Source: Ptiloglossa arizonensis (taxonomy: Eukaryota > Arthropoda > Insecta > Hymenoptera > Colletidae). From it: a DNA stretch of 64,000 nt. Shown piece after piece: positions 52,919-64,000 of this stretch. Below the pieces are notes generated by a model. The model did no database searches and was not told the DNA's origin. It was given only the letters and a program-made list of their open reading frames with translations. The DNA is taken from contig NW_027478396.1 in the NCBI RefSeq assembly GCF_051014685.1, positions 1,984,001 through 2,048,000 on the forward strand. Reading direction: 5' to 3'. Each line of letters begins with the position of its first letter. Positions within the stretch are counted from its first letter, which is position 1. Both the position numbers and the translations under genes were made by a program.

Positions 52919-55042
52919 GGTCAATCCGTTCGCGAGATATGGGACTTTGAAGCTAAGGAATGGTTGAGAAGACAACAAATTTTTCGAAATTCTGCTGCTC
53001 CAAACGCTTAACCAGAATGGGCTAGGGAAAAAATACACATACCGTTTATATCGGGCGAGTTTCTACTTTAAGGCGCTACAGGAATTTTTGGGTTAGTTCA
53101 ATCCGTTCGCGAGATATGGGAGTTTGAAGCCAAGAAATGATGGAGAAGGCAAAAAATTTTTCGCAATTCTGCTGCTCCAAACGCTTAACCAGAATGGCCT
53201 AGGGAAAAAATACACATACCGCTGTAATCGGGCGAGTTTCTACTTTCAGATGCAATAGGAATTTTTGGGTTAGGTCAATCCGTTCCCGAGATATGGGAAT
53301 TTGAAACCAAGAAATGGTTGAGAAGGCAAAAAATTTTTCGCAATTCTGCTGCTCCAAACGCTTAACCAGAATGGCCTAGGGAAAAAATACACATACCGTT
53401 GTAATTGGGCGAGTTTCTACTTTCAGATGCAATAGGAATTTTTGGGTTATGTCAATCCGTTCGCGAGATATGGGACTTTGAAACCAAGAAATGGTTGACA
53501 AGACAACAAATTTTTCGCACTTCTGCTGCACCAAACGCTTAACCAGAATGGTCTAGGGAAAAAATACACATACCGTTGTAATCGGGCGAGTTTCTACTTT
53601 CAGTTACATTAGGAATTTTTGGGATAGGTCAATCCGTTCGCGAGATATGGGACTTTGAAGCTAAGGAATGGTTGAGAAGACAACAAATTTTTCGCAATTC
53701 TGCTGCTCCAAACGCTTAACCAGAATGGGCTAGGGAAAAAATACACATACCGTTTATATCGGGCGAGTTTCTACTTTAAGGCGCTACAGGAATTTTTGGG
53801 TTAGTTCAATCCGTTCGCGAGATATGGGAGTTTGAAGCCAAGAAATGATGGAGAAGGCAAAAAATTTTTCGCAATTCTGCTGCTCCAAACGCTTAACCAG
53901 AATGGCCTAGGGAAAAAATACACATACCGCTGTAATCGGGCGAGTTTCTACTTTCAGATGCAATAGGAATTTTTGGGTTAGGTCAATCCGTTCCCGAGAT
54001 ATGGGAATTTGAAACCAAGAAATGGTTGAGAAGGCAAAAAATTTTTCGCAATTCTGCTGCTCCAAACGCTTAACCAGAATGGCCTAGGGAGAAAATACAC
54101 ATACCGTTGTAATCGGGCGAGTTTCTACTTTCAGATGCAATAGGAATTTTTGGGTTATGTCAATCCGTTCGCGAGATATGGGACTTTGAAACCAAGAAAT
54201 GGTTGACAAGACAACAAATTTTTCGCACTTCTGCTGCACCAAACGCTTAACCAGAATGGTCTAGGGAAAAAATACACATACCGTTGTAATCGGGCGAGTT
54301 TCTACTTTCAGTTACATTAGGAATTTTTGGGATAGGTCAATCCGTTCGCGAGATATGGGACTTTGAAGCTAAGGAATGGTTGAGAAGACAAGAAATTTTT
54401 CGCAATTCTGCTGCTCCAAACGCTTAACCAGAATGGGCTAGGGAAAAAATACACATACCGTTTATATCGGGCGAGTTTCTACTTTAAGGCGCTACAGGAA
54501 TTTTTGGGTTAGTTCAATCCGTTCGCGAGATATGGGAGTTTGAAGCCAAGAAATGATGGAGAAGGCAAAAAATTTTTCGCAATTCTGCTGCTCCAAACGC
54601 TTAACCAGAATGGCCTAGGGAAAAAATACACATACCGCTGTAATCGGGCGAGTTTCTACTTTCAGATGCAATAGGAATTTTTGGGTTAGGTCAATCCGTT
54701 CCCGAGATATGGGAATTTGAAACCAAGAAATGGTTGAGAAGGCAAAAAATTTTTCGCAATTCTGCTGCTCCAAACGCTTAACCAGAATGGCCTAGGGAGA
54801 AAATACACATACCGTTGTAATCGGGCGAGTTTCTACTTTCAGATGCAATAGGAATTTTTGGGTTATGTCAATCCGTTCGCGAGATATGGGACTTTGAAAC
54901 CAAGAAATGGTTGACAAGACAACAAATTTTTCGCACTTCTGCTGCACCAAACGCTTAACCAGAATGGTCTAGGGAAAAAATACACATACCGTTGTAATCG
55001 GGCGAGTTTCTACTTTCAGACGCAACAGGAATTTTTGGGTTA
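52919..55042 (+). repeat. 708 bp tetramer HOR, three copies (third cluster)
   Basis: Unit starts are at 52919, 53627 and 54335, spaced exactly 708 bp, and preceded by a C-D pair from about 52,510. Differences between units are few, for example GACAAGAAATTT near 54,390 (shared with 55,985) against GACAACAAATTT, and TTTCGAAATTC near 52,985. Confidence 0.9.
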
Positions 55043-55219
55043 GGTCAATCCTTTCGCGAGATATGCGAGTTTGGAGCCAAGAAATGGTTGAGAAGGCAAA
55101 AAATTTTTCGCACTTCTGCTGCACCAAACGCTTAACCAGAATGGTCTAGGGAAAAAATACACATACCGTTGTAATCGGGCGAGTTTCTACTTTCAGTTAC
55201 ATTAGGAATTTTTGGGATA
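55043..55219 (+). repeat. E/D hybrid monomer between tetramer units
   Basis: This single monomer begins as type E (TCCTTTCGCGAGATATGCGAG, TTTGGAGCC, GAGAAGGCAAAA) and ends as type D (CGCACTTCTGCTGCACC, GGTCTAGGG). The change falls within the AAATTTTTCGCA common to both, at 55101-55112. Its presence makes the local spacing 885 instead of 708 bp. It looks like a recombination scar in which an interrupting block collapsed to one monomer. Confidence 0.85.
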
Positions 55220-56635
55220 GGTCAATCCGTTCGCGAGATATGGGACTTTGAAGCTAAGGAATGGTTGAGAAGACAACAAATTTTTCGCAATTCTGCTGCT
55301 CCAAACGCTTAACCAGAATGGGCTAGGGAAAAAATACACATACCGTTTATATCGGGCGAGTTTCTACTTTAAGGCGCTACAGGAATTTTTGGGTTAGTTC
55401 AATCCGTTCGCGAGATATGGGAGTTTGAAGCCAAGAAATGATGGAGAAGGCAAAAAATTTTTCGCAATTCTGCTGCTCCAAACGCTTAACCAGAATGGCC
55501 TAGGGAAAAAATACACATACCGCTGTAATCGGGCGAGTTTCTACTTTCAGATGCAATAGGAATTTTTGGGTTAGGTCAATCCGTTCCCGAGATATGGGAA
55601 TTTGAAACCAAGAAATGGTTGAGAAGGCAAAAAATTTTTCGCAATTCTGCTGCTCCAAACGCTTAACCAGAATGGCCTAGGGAGAAAATACACATACCGT
55701 TGTAATCGGGCGAGTTTCTACTTTCAGATGCAATAGGAATTTTTGGGTTATGTCAATCCGTTCGCGAGATATGGGACTTTGAAACCAAGAAATGGTTGAC
55801 AAGACAACAAATTTTTCGCACTTCTGCTGCACCAAACGCTTAACCAGAATGGTCTAGGGAAAAAATACACATACCGTTGTAATCGGGCGAGTTTCTACTT
55901 TCAGTTACATTAGGAATTTTTGGGATAGGTCAATCCGTTCGCGAGATATGGGACTTTGAAGCTAAGGAATGGTTGAGAAGACAAGAAATTTTTCGCAATT
56001 CTGCTGCTCCAAACGCTTAACCAGAATGGGCTAGGGAAAAAATACACATACCGTTTATATCGGGCGAGTTTCTACTTTAAGGCGCTACAGGAATTTTTGG
56101 GTTAGTTCAATCCGTTCGCGAGATATGGGAGTTTGAAGCCAAGAAATGATGGAGAAGGCAAAAAATTTTTCGCAATTCTGCTGCTCCAAACGCTTAACCA
56201 GAATGGCCTAGGGAAAAAATACACATACCGCTGTAATCGGGCGAGTTTCTACTTTCAGATGCAATAGGAATTTTTGGGTTAGGTCAATCCGTTCCCGAGA
56301 TATGGGAATTTGAAACCAAGAAATGGTTGAGAAGGCAAAAAATTTTTCGCAATTCTGCTGCTCCAAACGCTTAACCAGAATGGCCTAGGGAGAAAATACA
56401 CATACCGTTGTAATCGGGCGAGTTTCTACTTTCAGATGCAATAGGAATTTTTGGGTTATGTCAATCCGTTCGCGAGATATGGGACTTTGAAACCAAGAAA
56501 TGGTTGACAAGACAACAAATTTTTCGCACTTCTGCTGCACCAAACGCTTAACCAGAATGGTCTAGGGAAAAAATACACATACCGTTGTAATCGGGCGAGT
56601 TTCTACTTTCAGACGCAACAGGAATTTTTGGGTTA
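55220..56635 (+). repeat. 708 bp tetramer HOR, two copies (fourth cluster)
   Basis: Unit starts are at 55220 and 55928, in the order A-B-C-D, ending exactly where monomer E starts at 56636. The second unit shares the rare GACAAGAAATTT with the unit at 54335. This suggests that 54335 to 55042 and 55928 to 56635 are copies of one event, shifted by 1,593 bp (nine monomers). Confidence 0.88.
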
Positions 56636-56753
56636 GGTCAATCCTTTCGCGAGATATGCGAGTTTGGAGCCAAGAAATGGTTGAGAAGGCAAAAAATTTT
56701 TCGCAATTCTGCTGCTCCAAACGCTTAACCAGAATGGCCTAGGGAAAAAATAC

Positions 56754-59700
56754 ACATACCGTTGTAATCGGGCGAGTTTCAACCTTCAGACCCAGAAGGA
56801 ATTTTTGGGTTTGGTCAATCCGTTCGCGAGATTTGGGACTTTGAAGCTAAGAAATGGTTGAGAAGACAACAAATTTTTCGCAATTCTGCTGCTCCAAACG
56901 CTTAACCAGAATGGCCTAGGGAAAAAATACACATACCGTTGTAATCGGGCGAGTTTCTGCTTTTATATGCAATAGGAATTTTTGGGTTAGGTCAATCCGT
57001 TCGCGAGATATGGGACTTTGAAGCTAAGAAATGGTTGAGAAGACAACAAATTTTTCGCAATTCTGCTGCTCCAAACGCTTAACCAGAATGGGCTAGGGAA
57101 AAAATACACATACCGTTTATATCGGGCGAGTTTCTACTTTCAGACGCAACAGGAATTTTTGGGTTAGGTCAATCCGTTCGCGAGATATGGGAGTTTGAAG
57201 CCAAGAAATGGTGGAGAAGGCAAAACATTTTTCGCAATTCTGCTGCTCCAAACGCTTAACCAGAATGGCCTAGGGAAAAAATACGCATACCGTTGTAATC
57301 GGGCGAGTTTCTACTTTCAGTTACATTAGGAATTTTTGGGTTAGGTCAATCCGTTCGCGAGATATGGGACTTTGAAGCTAAGAAATGGTTGAGAAGACAA
57401 CAAATTTTTCGCACTTCTGCTGCTCCAATCGCTTAACCAGAATGGCCTAGGGAAAAAACACGCATACTGTTGTAATCGGGCGAGTTTCTACTTTCAGACG
57501 CAGCAGGAATTTTTGGGATTGGTTAATCCGTTCGCGAGATATGGGACTTTGAAGCTAAGAAATGGTTGAGAAGACAACAAATTTTTCGCAATTCTGCTGC
57601 TCCAAACGCTAACCAGAACGGCCTAGGGAAAAAATACGCATACCGTTGTAATCGGGCGAGTTTCTACTTTCAGTTAGATTAGGAATTTTTGGGTTAGGTC
57701 AATCCGTCCGCGAGATATGGGACTTTGAAGCTAAGAAATGGTTGAGAAGACAACAAATTTTTCGCACTTCTGCTGCTCCAATCGCTTAACCAGAATGGCC
57801 TAGGGAAAAAACACGCATACTGTTGTAATCGGGCGAGTTTCTACTTTCAGACGCAGCAGGAATTTTTGGGATTGGTTAATCCGTTCGCGAGATATGGGAC
57901 TTTGAAGCTAAGAAATGGTTGAGAAGACAACAAATTTTTCGCAATTCTGCTGCTCCAAACGCTTAACCAGAATGGCCTAGGGGAAAAATACACAAACCTC
58001 TGTAATCGGGCGAGTTTCTACTTTCAAACGCAACAGGAATTTTTGGGTTAGGACAATCCGTTCGCGAGATGTGGGAGTTTGGAGCCAAGAAAAGGTTGAG
58101 AACGCAAAAATTTTTCGCAATTCTGCTGCTCCAAACGCTTAACCAGAATGGCCTTGGGAAAAAATACGCATACCGTTGTAATCGGGCGAGTTTCTACTTT
58201 CAGATGCAATAGGAATTTTTCGGTTAGGTCAATCCGTTCGCGAGATATGGGAGTTTGAGGCTAAGAAATGGTTGAGAAGACAACAAATTTTTCGCACTTC
58301 TGGTGCTCCAAACGCTTAACCAGAATGGCCTAGGGAAAAAATACACATGCCGTTGCAATCGGGCGAGTTTCTACTTTCAGATGCAATAGGAATTTTTCGG
58401 TTAGGTCAATCCGTTCGCGAGATATTGGAGTTTGGAGCCAAGAAATGGTTGAGAAGGAACAAAATTTTTCGCAATTCTGCTGCTTCAAACGCTTAACCAG
58501 AATGGCCTAGGGTAAAAATACACATACCGTTGTAATCAGGCGAGTTTCTACTTTCAGTTACATTAGGAATTTTTGGGTTAGGTCAATCCGTCCGCGAGAT
58601 ATGGGACTTTGAAGCTAAGAATAGGTTGAGAAGACAACAAATTTTTCGCACTTCTGCTGCTCCAAACGCTTAACCAGAATGGCCTAGGGAAAAAATAGGC
58701 GTACCGTTGTAATCGGGCGAGTTTCTACTTTCAGACGCAGAATGAATTCTTGGGTTTGGTCATTCCGTTCGCGAGATATGGGACTTTGAAGATAAGAAAT
58801 GGTTGAGAAGACAACAAATTTTTCGCAATTCTGCTGCTCCAAACGCTTAACCAGAATGGCCTAGGGGAAAAATACACAAACCGCTGTAATCGGGCGAGTT
58901 TCTACTTTCAAACGCAACAGGAATTTTTGGGTTAGGTCAATCCTTTCGCGAGATATGGGAGTTTGGAGCCAAGAACTGGTTGAGAAATCAAAAAATTTTT
59001 CGCAATTCTGCTGCTCCAAACGCTTAACCAGAATGGCCTAGGGAAAAAATACACATAGCTTTGTAATCGGGCGAGTTTCTACTTTCAGATGCAATAGGAA
59101 TTTTTCGGTTAGGTCAATCCGTTCGCCAGATATGGGAGTTTGAAGCTAAGAAATGGTTGACAAGACAACAAATTTTTCGCACTTCTGCTGCTCCAAACGC
59201 TTAACCAGAATGGCCTAGGGAAAAAATGCACATACCGTTGTAATCGGGCGAGTGTCTACTTTCAGACGCAACAGGAATTTTTGAGTTAGGTCAATCCTTT
59301 CGCGAGATATGGGAGTTTGGAGCCAAGAACTGGTTGAGAAGTCAAAAAATTTTTCGCAATTCTGCTGCTCCAAACGCTTAACCAGAATGCCTAGGGAAAA
59401 AATACACATAGCGTTGTAATCGGGCGAGTTTCTACTTTCAGATGCAATAGTAATTTTTCGGTTAGGTCAATCCGTTCGCCAGATATGGGAGTTTGAAACC
59501 AAGAAATGGTTGAGAAGGCACAAAATTTTTCGCAATTCTGCTGCTTCAAACGCTTAACCAGAATGGCCTAGGGGAAAAATACACATACCGTTTATATCGG
59601 GCGAGTTTCTACTTTCAGACGCAACAGGAATTTTTGGGTTTTGTCAATCCGTTCGCGAGATATGGGAGTTTGAAGCCAAGAAATGGTGGAGCAGGCAAAC

Positions 59701-60290
59701 AATTTTTCGCAATTCTGCTGCTCCAAACGCTTAACCAGAATGGCCTAGGTGAAAAATACACATACCGCTGTAATCGGGCGAGTTTCTACTTTCAGATGCC
59801 ATAGGAATTTTTGGTTTACGTCAATCCGTTCGCGAGATATGGGAGTTTGAAACCAAGAAATGGTTGAGAAGGCAAACAATTTTTCGCAATTCTGCTGCTC
59901 CAAACGCTTAACCAGAATGGCCTAGCGAAAAAACACACATACCGTTGTAATCGGGCGAGTTTCTACTTTCAGATGCAATAGGAATTTTTGGGTTAGGTCA
60001 ATCGGTTCGCGAGATATGGGACTTTGAAACCAAGAAATGGTTGACAAGACAACAAATTTTTCGCACTTCTGCTGCTCCAAACGCTTAACCAGAATGGCCT
60101 AGTGAAAAAATACACATACCGTTGTATTCGGGCGAGTTTCTACTTTCAGACGCAACAGGAATTTTTGGGTTAGGTCAATCCTTTCGCGAGATATGGGAGT
60201 TTGGAGCCAAGAAATGGTTGAGAAGGCAAAAAATTTTTCGCAATTCTGCTGCTCCAAACGCTTAACCAGAATGGCCTAGGGAGAAAATAC
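56754..60290 (+). repeat. 20-monomer HOR, 3,537 bp, copy 1
   Basis: TTTCAACCTTCAGACCC near 56,780 recurs 3,537 bp later, and all following markers keep this shift. The length is 20 x 177 minus 3. Three monomers are one base short: CGCTAACCAGAACGG (lost T), CGCAAAAATTTTTCG (lost A) and GAATGCCTAGG (lost G). All three deletions are shared by copy 2, so they predate the duplication. One monomer of this copy (about 57,425-57,560) differs from copy 2. Confidence 0.88.
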
Positions 60291-63200
60291 ACATACCGTT
60301 GTAATCGGGCGAGTTTCAACCTTCAGACCCAGAAGGAATTTTTGGGTTTGGTCAATCCGTTCGCGAGATTTGGGACTTTGAAGCTAAGAAATGGTTGAGA
60401 AGACAACAAATTTTTCGCAATTCTGCTGCTCCAAACGCTTAACCAGAATGGCCTAGGGAAAAAATACACATACCGTTGTAATCGGGCGAGTTTCTGCTTT
60501 TATATGCAATAGGAATTTTTGGGTTAGGTCAATCCGTTCGCGAGATATGGGACTTTGAAGCTAAGAAATGGTTGAGAAGACAACAAATTTTTCGCAATTC
60601 TGCTGCTCCAAACGCTTAACCAGAATGGGCTAGGGAAAAAATACACATACCGTTTATATCGGGCGAGTTTCTACTTTCAGACGCAACAGGAATTTTTGGG
60701 TTAGGTCAATCCGTTCGCGAGATATGGGAGTTTGAAGCCAAGAAATGGTGGAGAAGGCAAAACATTTTTCGCAATTCTGCTGCTCCAAACGCTTAACCAG
60801 AATGGCCTAGGGAAAAAATACGCATACCGTTGTAATCGGGCGAGTTTCTACTTTCAGTTACATTAGGAATTTTTGGGTTAGGTCAATCCGTTCGCGAGAT
60901 ATGGGACTTTGAAGCTAAGAAATGGTTGAGAAGACAACAAATTTTTCGCACTTCTGCTGCTCCAAACGCTTAACCAGAATGGCCTAGGGAAAAAATAGGC
61001 ATACCGTTGTAATCGGGCGAGTTTCTAATTTCAGACGCAGAATTAATTCTTGGGTTTGGTCATTCCGTTCGCGAGATATGGGACTTTGAAGCTAAGAAAT
61101 GGTTGACAAGACAACAAATTTTTCGCAATTCTGCTGCTCCAAACGCTAACCAGAACGGCCTAGGGAAAAAATACGCATACCGTTGTAATCGGGCGAGTTT
61201 CTACTTTCAGTTAGATTAGGAATTTTTGGGTTAGGTCAATCCGTCCGCGAGATATGGGACTTTGAAGCTAAGAAATGGTTGAGAAGACAACAAATTTTTC
61301 GCACTTCTGCTGCTCCAATCGCTTAACCAGAATGGCCTAGGGAAAAAACACGCATACTGTTGTAATCGGGCGAGTTTCTACTTTCAGACGCAGCAGGAAT
61401 TTTTGGGATTGGTTAATCCGTTCGCGAGATATGGGACTTTGAAGCTAAGAAATGGTTGAGAAGACAACAAATTTTTCGCAATTCTGCTGCTCCAAACGCT
61501 TAACCAGAATGGCCTAGGGGAAAAATACACAAACCTCTGTAATCGGGCGAGTTTCTACTTTCAAACGCAACAGGAATTTTTGGGTTAGGACAATCCGTTC
61601 GCGAGATGTGGGAGTTTGGAGCCAAGAAAAGGTTGAGAACGCAAAAATTTTTCGCAATTCTGCTGCTCCAAACGCTTAACCAGAATGGCCTTGGGAAAAA
61701 ATACGCATACCGTTGTAATCGGGCGAGTTTCTACTTTCAGATGCAATAGGAATTTTTCGGTTAGGTCAATCCGTTCGCGAGATATGGGAGTTTGAGGCTA
61801 AGAAATGGTTGAGAAGACAACAAATTTTTCGCACTTCTGGTGCTCCAAACGCTTAACCAGAATGGCCTAGGGAAAAAATACACATGCCGTTGCAATCGGG
61901 CGAGTTTCTACTTTCAGATGCAATAGGAATTTTTCGGTTAGGTCAATCCGTTCGCGAGATATTGGAGTTTGGAGCCAAGAAATGGTTGAGAAGGAACAAA
62001 ATTTTTCGCAATTCTGCTGCTTCAAACGCTTAACCAGAATGGCCTAGGGTAAAAATACACATACCGTTGTAATCAGGCGAGTTTCTACTTTCAGTTACAT
62101 CAGGAATTTTTGGGTTAGGTCAATCCGTCCGCGAGATATGGGACTTTGAAGCTAAGAATAGGTTGAGAAGACAACAAATTTTTCGCACTTCTGCTGCTCC
62201 AAACGCTTAACCAGAATGGCCTAGGGAAAAAATAGGCGTACCGTTGTAATCGGGCGAGTTTCTACTTTCAGACGCAGAATGAATTCTTGGGTTTGGTCAT
62301 TCCGTTCGCGAGATATGGGACTTTGAAGATAAGAAATGGTTGAGAAGACAACAAATTTTTCGCAATTCTGCTGCTCCAAACGCTTAACCAGAATGGCCTA
62401 GGGGAAAAATACACAAACCGCTGTAATCGGGCGAGTTTCTACTTTCAAACGCAACAGGAATTTTTGGGTTAGGTCAATCCTTTCGCGAGATATGGGAGTT
62501 TGGAGCCAAGAACTGGTTGAGAAATCAAAAAATTTTTCGCAATTCTGCTGCTCCAAACGCTTAACCAGAATGGCCTAGGGAAAAAATACACATAGCTTTG
62601 TAATCGGGCGAGTTTCTACTTTCAGATGCAATAGGAATTTTTCGGTTAGGTCAATCCGTTCGCCAGATATGGGAGTTTGAAGCTAAGAAATGGTTGACAA
62701 GACAACAAATTTTTCGCACTTCTGCTGCTCCAAACGCTTAACCAGAATGGCCTAGGGAAAAAATGCACATACCGTTGTAATCGGGCGAGTGTCTACTTTC
62801 AGACGCAACAGGAATTTTTGAGTTAGGTCAATCCTTTCGCGAGATATGGGAGTTTGGAGCCAAGAACTGGTTGAGAAGTCAAAAAATTTTTCGCAATTCT
62901 GCTGCTCCAAACGCTTAACCAGAATGCCTAGGGAAAAAATACACATAGCGTTGTAATCGGGCGAGTTTCTACTTTCAGATGCAATAGTAATTTTTCGGTT
63001 AGGTCAATCCGTTCGCCAGATATGGGAGTTTGAAACCAAGAAATGGTTGAGAAGGCACAAAATTTTTCGCAATTCTGCTGCTTCAAACGCTTAACCAGAA
63101 TGGCCTAGGGGAAAAATACACATACCGTTTATATCGGGCGAGTTTCTACTTTCAGACGCAACAGGAATTTTTGGGTTTTGTCAATCCGTTCGCGAGATAT

Positions 63201-63827
63201 GGGAGTTTGAAGCCAAGAAATGGTGGAGCAGGCAAACAATTTTTCGCAATTCTGCTGCTCCAAACGCTTAACCAGAATGGCCTAGGTGAAAAATACACAT
63301 ACCGCTGTAATCGGGCGAGTTTCTACTTTCAGATGCCATAGGAATTTTTGGTTTACGTCAATCCGTTCGCGAGATATGGGGGTTTGAAACCAAGAAATGG
63401 TTGAGAAGGCAAACAATTTTTCGCAATTCTGCTGCTCCAAACGCTTAACCAGAATGGCCTAGCGAAAAAACACACATACCGTTGTAATCGGGCGAGTTTC
63501 TACTTTCAGATGCAATAGGAATTTTTGGGTTAGGTCAATCGGTTCGCGAGATATGGGACTTTGAAACCAAGAAATGGTTGACAAGACAACAAATTTTTCG
63601 CACTTCTGCTGCTCCAAACGCTTAACCAGAATGGCCTAGTGAAAAAATACACATACCGTTGTATTCGGGCGAGTTTCTACTTTCAGACGCAACAGGAATT
63701 TTTGGGTTAGGTCAATCCTTTCGCGAGATATGGGAGTTTGGAGCCAAGAAATGGTTGAGAAGGCAAAAAATTTTTCGCAATTCTGCTGCTCCAAACGCTT
63801 AACCAGAATGGCCTAGGGAGAAAATAC
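60291..63827 (+). repeat. 20-monomer HOR, 3,537 bp, copy 2
   Basis: This is a near-identical repeat of copy 1. Private differences include TTACATCAGG near 62,095, GGGGGTTTGAAACC near 63,380, and a GGCATACC/CTAATTTCAG/GAATTAATTC monomer near 60,990-61,060. The latter matches block 1 near 47,900, so it is probably the original state. Confidence 0.88.
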
Positions 63828-64000
63828 ACATACCGTTGTAATCGTGCGAGTTTCTACTTTCAGACGCAGAAGGAATTTTTGGGTTTGGTCAATCCGTTCG
63901 CGAGATATGGGACTTTGAAGCTAAGAAATGGTTGAGAAGACAACAAATTTTTCGCAATTCTGCTGCTCCAAACGCTTAACCAGAATGGCCTAGGGAAAAA
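63828..64000 (+). repeat. Last partial monomer, start of a diverged following unit
   Basis: After copy 2 the expected TTTCAACCTTCAGACCC variant is absent and the monomer reads ATCGTGCGAGTTTCTAC with GACGCAGAAGG. The window ends inside the CCTAGGGAAAAA segment, so the array continues beyond it. Confidence 0.85.

Larger units (their letters stand above)
1..64000 (+). repeat. 177 bp satellite DNA array, head to tail, spanning the whole window
   Basis: The landmark GGTCAATCCG occurs at 11, 188, 365 and 542, a spacing of exactly 177 bp, and the same phase continues to the end with only small shifts from 1-4 bp indels. About 361 monomers fit in the window. All that I read are in the same orientation, with no inversion, no spacer and no foreign insertion. 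Each monomer has, in order, a TCGCGA palindrome, an A6T5 tract, a TCTGCTGCTCC segment, a CCTAGG palindrome, an A-run, a CGTTGTAATCGGGCGAG segment and a GGAATTTTTGGGTTA segment. Most stretches over 300 bp without a gene here hold only this repeat. Large size and higher-order structure suggest a centromeric or pericentromeric location; that is inference. The family is not one I recognise. Confidence 0.99.

Noticed and set aside
59215..62946. Two identical 64-residue minus-strand frames
   Set aside because: They are copies of one monomer pair placed 3,537 bp apart by the 20-monomer HOR.
1..64000. CRISPR array
   Set aside because: The repeats are directly adjacent 177 bp units with no unique spacers, far longer than CRISPR repeats, and there are no cas genes.
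1..64000. Telomeric repeat, from TTAGG or GGGTTAGG in each monomer
   Set aside because: Only a single TTAGG occurs per 177 bp. There is no tandem run of the 5-7 bp unit.
1..64000. Transposon, LTR or helitron insertion inside the array
   Set aside because: The monomer phase is continuous to within a few bases from end to end, which leaves no room for an inserted element, and I saw no target-site duplication or terminal repeat.
1..64000. Pol III box A/B promoter, from GGTCAATCC
   Set aside because: The motif is shorter than a B box (GGTTCGANNCC) and lacks the central TCGA. No matching A box lies at a plausible distance.

Overview
The whole 64 kb is one uninterrupted eukaryotic satellite DNA array. 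I see no gene, RNA gene, transposon or single-copy sequence in it. The unit is a 177 bp monomer, about 42% G+C by my count of one consensus copy, repeated head to tail on the same strand about 361 times. The window opens and closes inside the array, so the true array is longer. Array size, a monomer length close to a nucleosomal repeat and layered higher-order repeats (HORs) all fit centromeric or pericentromeric heterochromatin of a plant or animal. I do not recognise the family and cannot name the organism.

The monomers exist as many variant types that recur in fixed orders, and the order changes along the window. From left to right: (1) 1-7.6 kb, an older, patchy domain with a 14-monomer period (2,478 bp) and small local duplications. 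(2) About 8.0-14.6 kb, interleaved 3-monomer (531 bp) and 5-monomer (885 bp) modules, with a larger 15-monomer (2,655 bp) recurrence. (3) 14.79-20.10 kb, a 2,656 bp 15-monomer unit present twice in tandem and containing an 885 bp pentamer. (4) 20.1-28.6 kb, a mosaic without a clear long period. (5) 28.6-44.6 kb, a 13-monomer unit of 2,300 bp with two complete, nearly identical copies and a truncated third, flanked by rearranged pieces of the same material. (6) 44.6-56.6 kb, a 4-monomer unit of 708 bp, interrupted twice by a longer block. (7) 56.75-63.83 kb, a 20-monomer unit of 3,537 bp in two tandem copies, whose material is shared with the interruptions in domain 6.

The array carries readable traces of how it evolves: single-monomer replacements that look like gene conversion, two hybrid monomers with crossover points narrowed to 6 and 12 bp, nested tandem duplications, and 1 bp indels inherited as markers of particular HORs. 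Open reading frames here are by-products of a monomer length divisible by three (177 = 3 x 59) and are not annotated as genes. The most interesting possible functional element is a 17 bp stretch in most monomers that partly resembles the CENP-B box.
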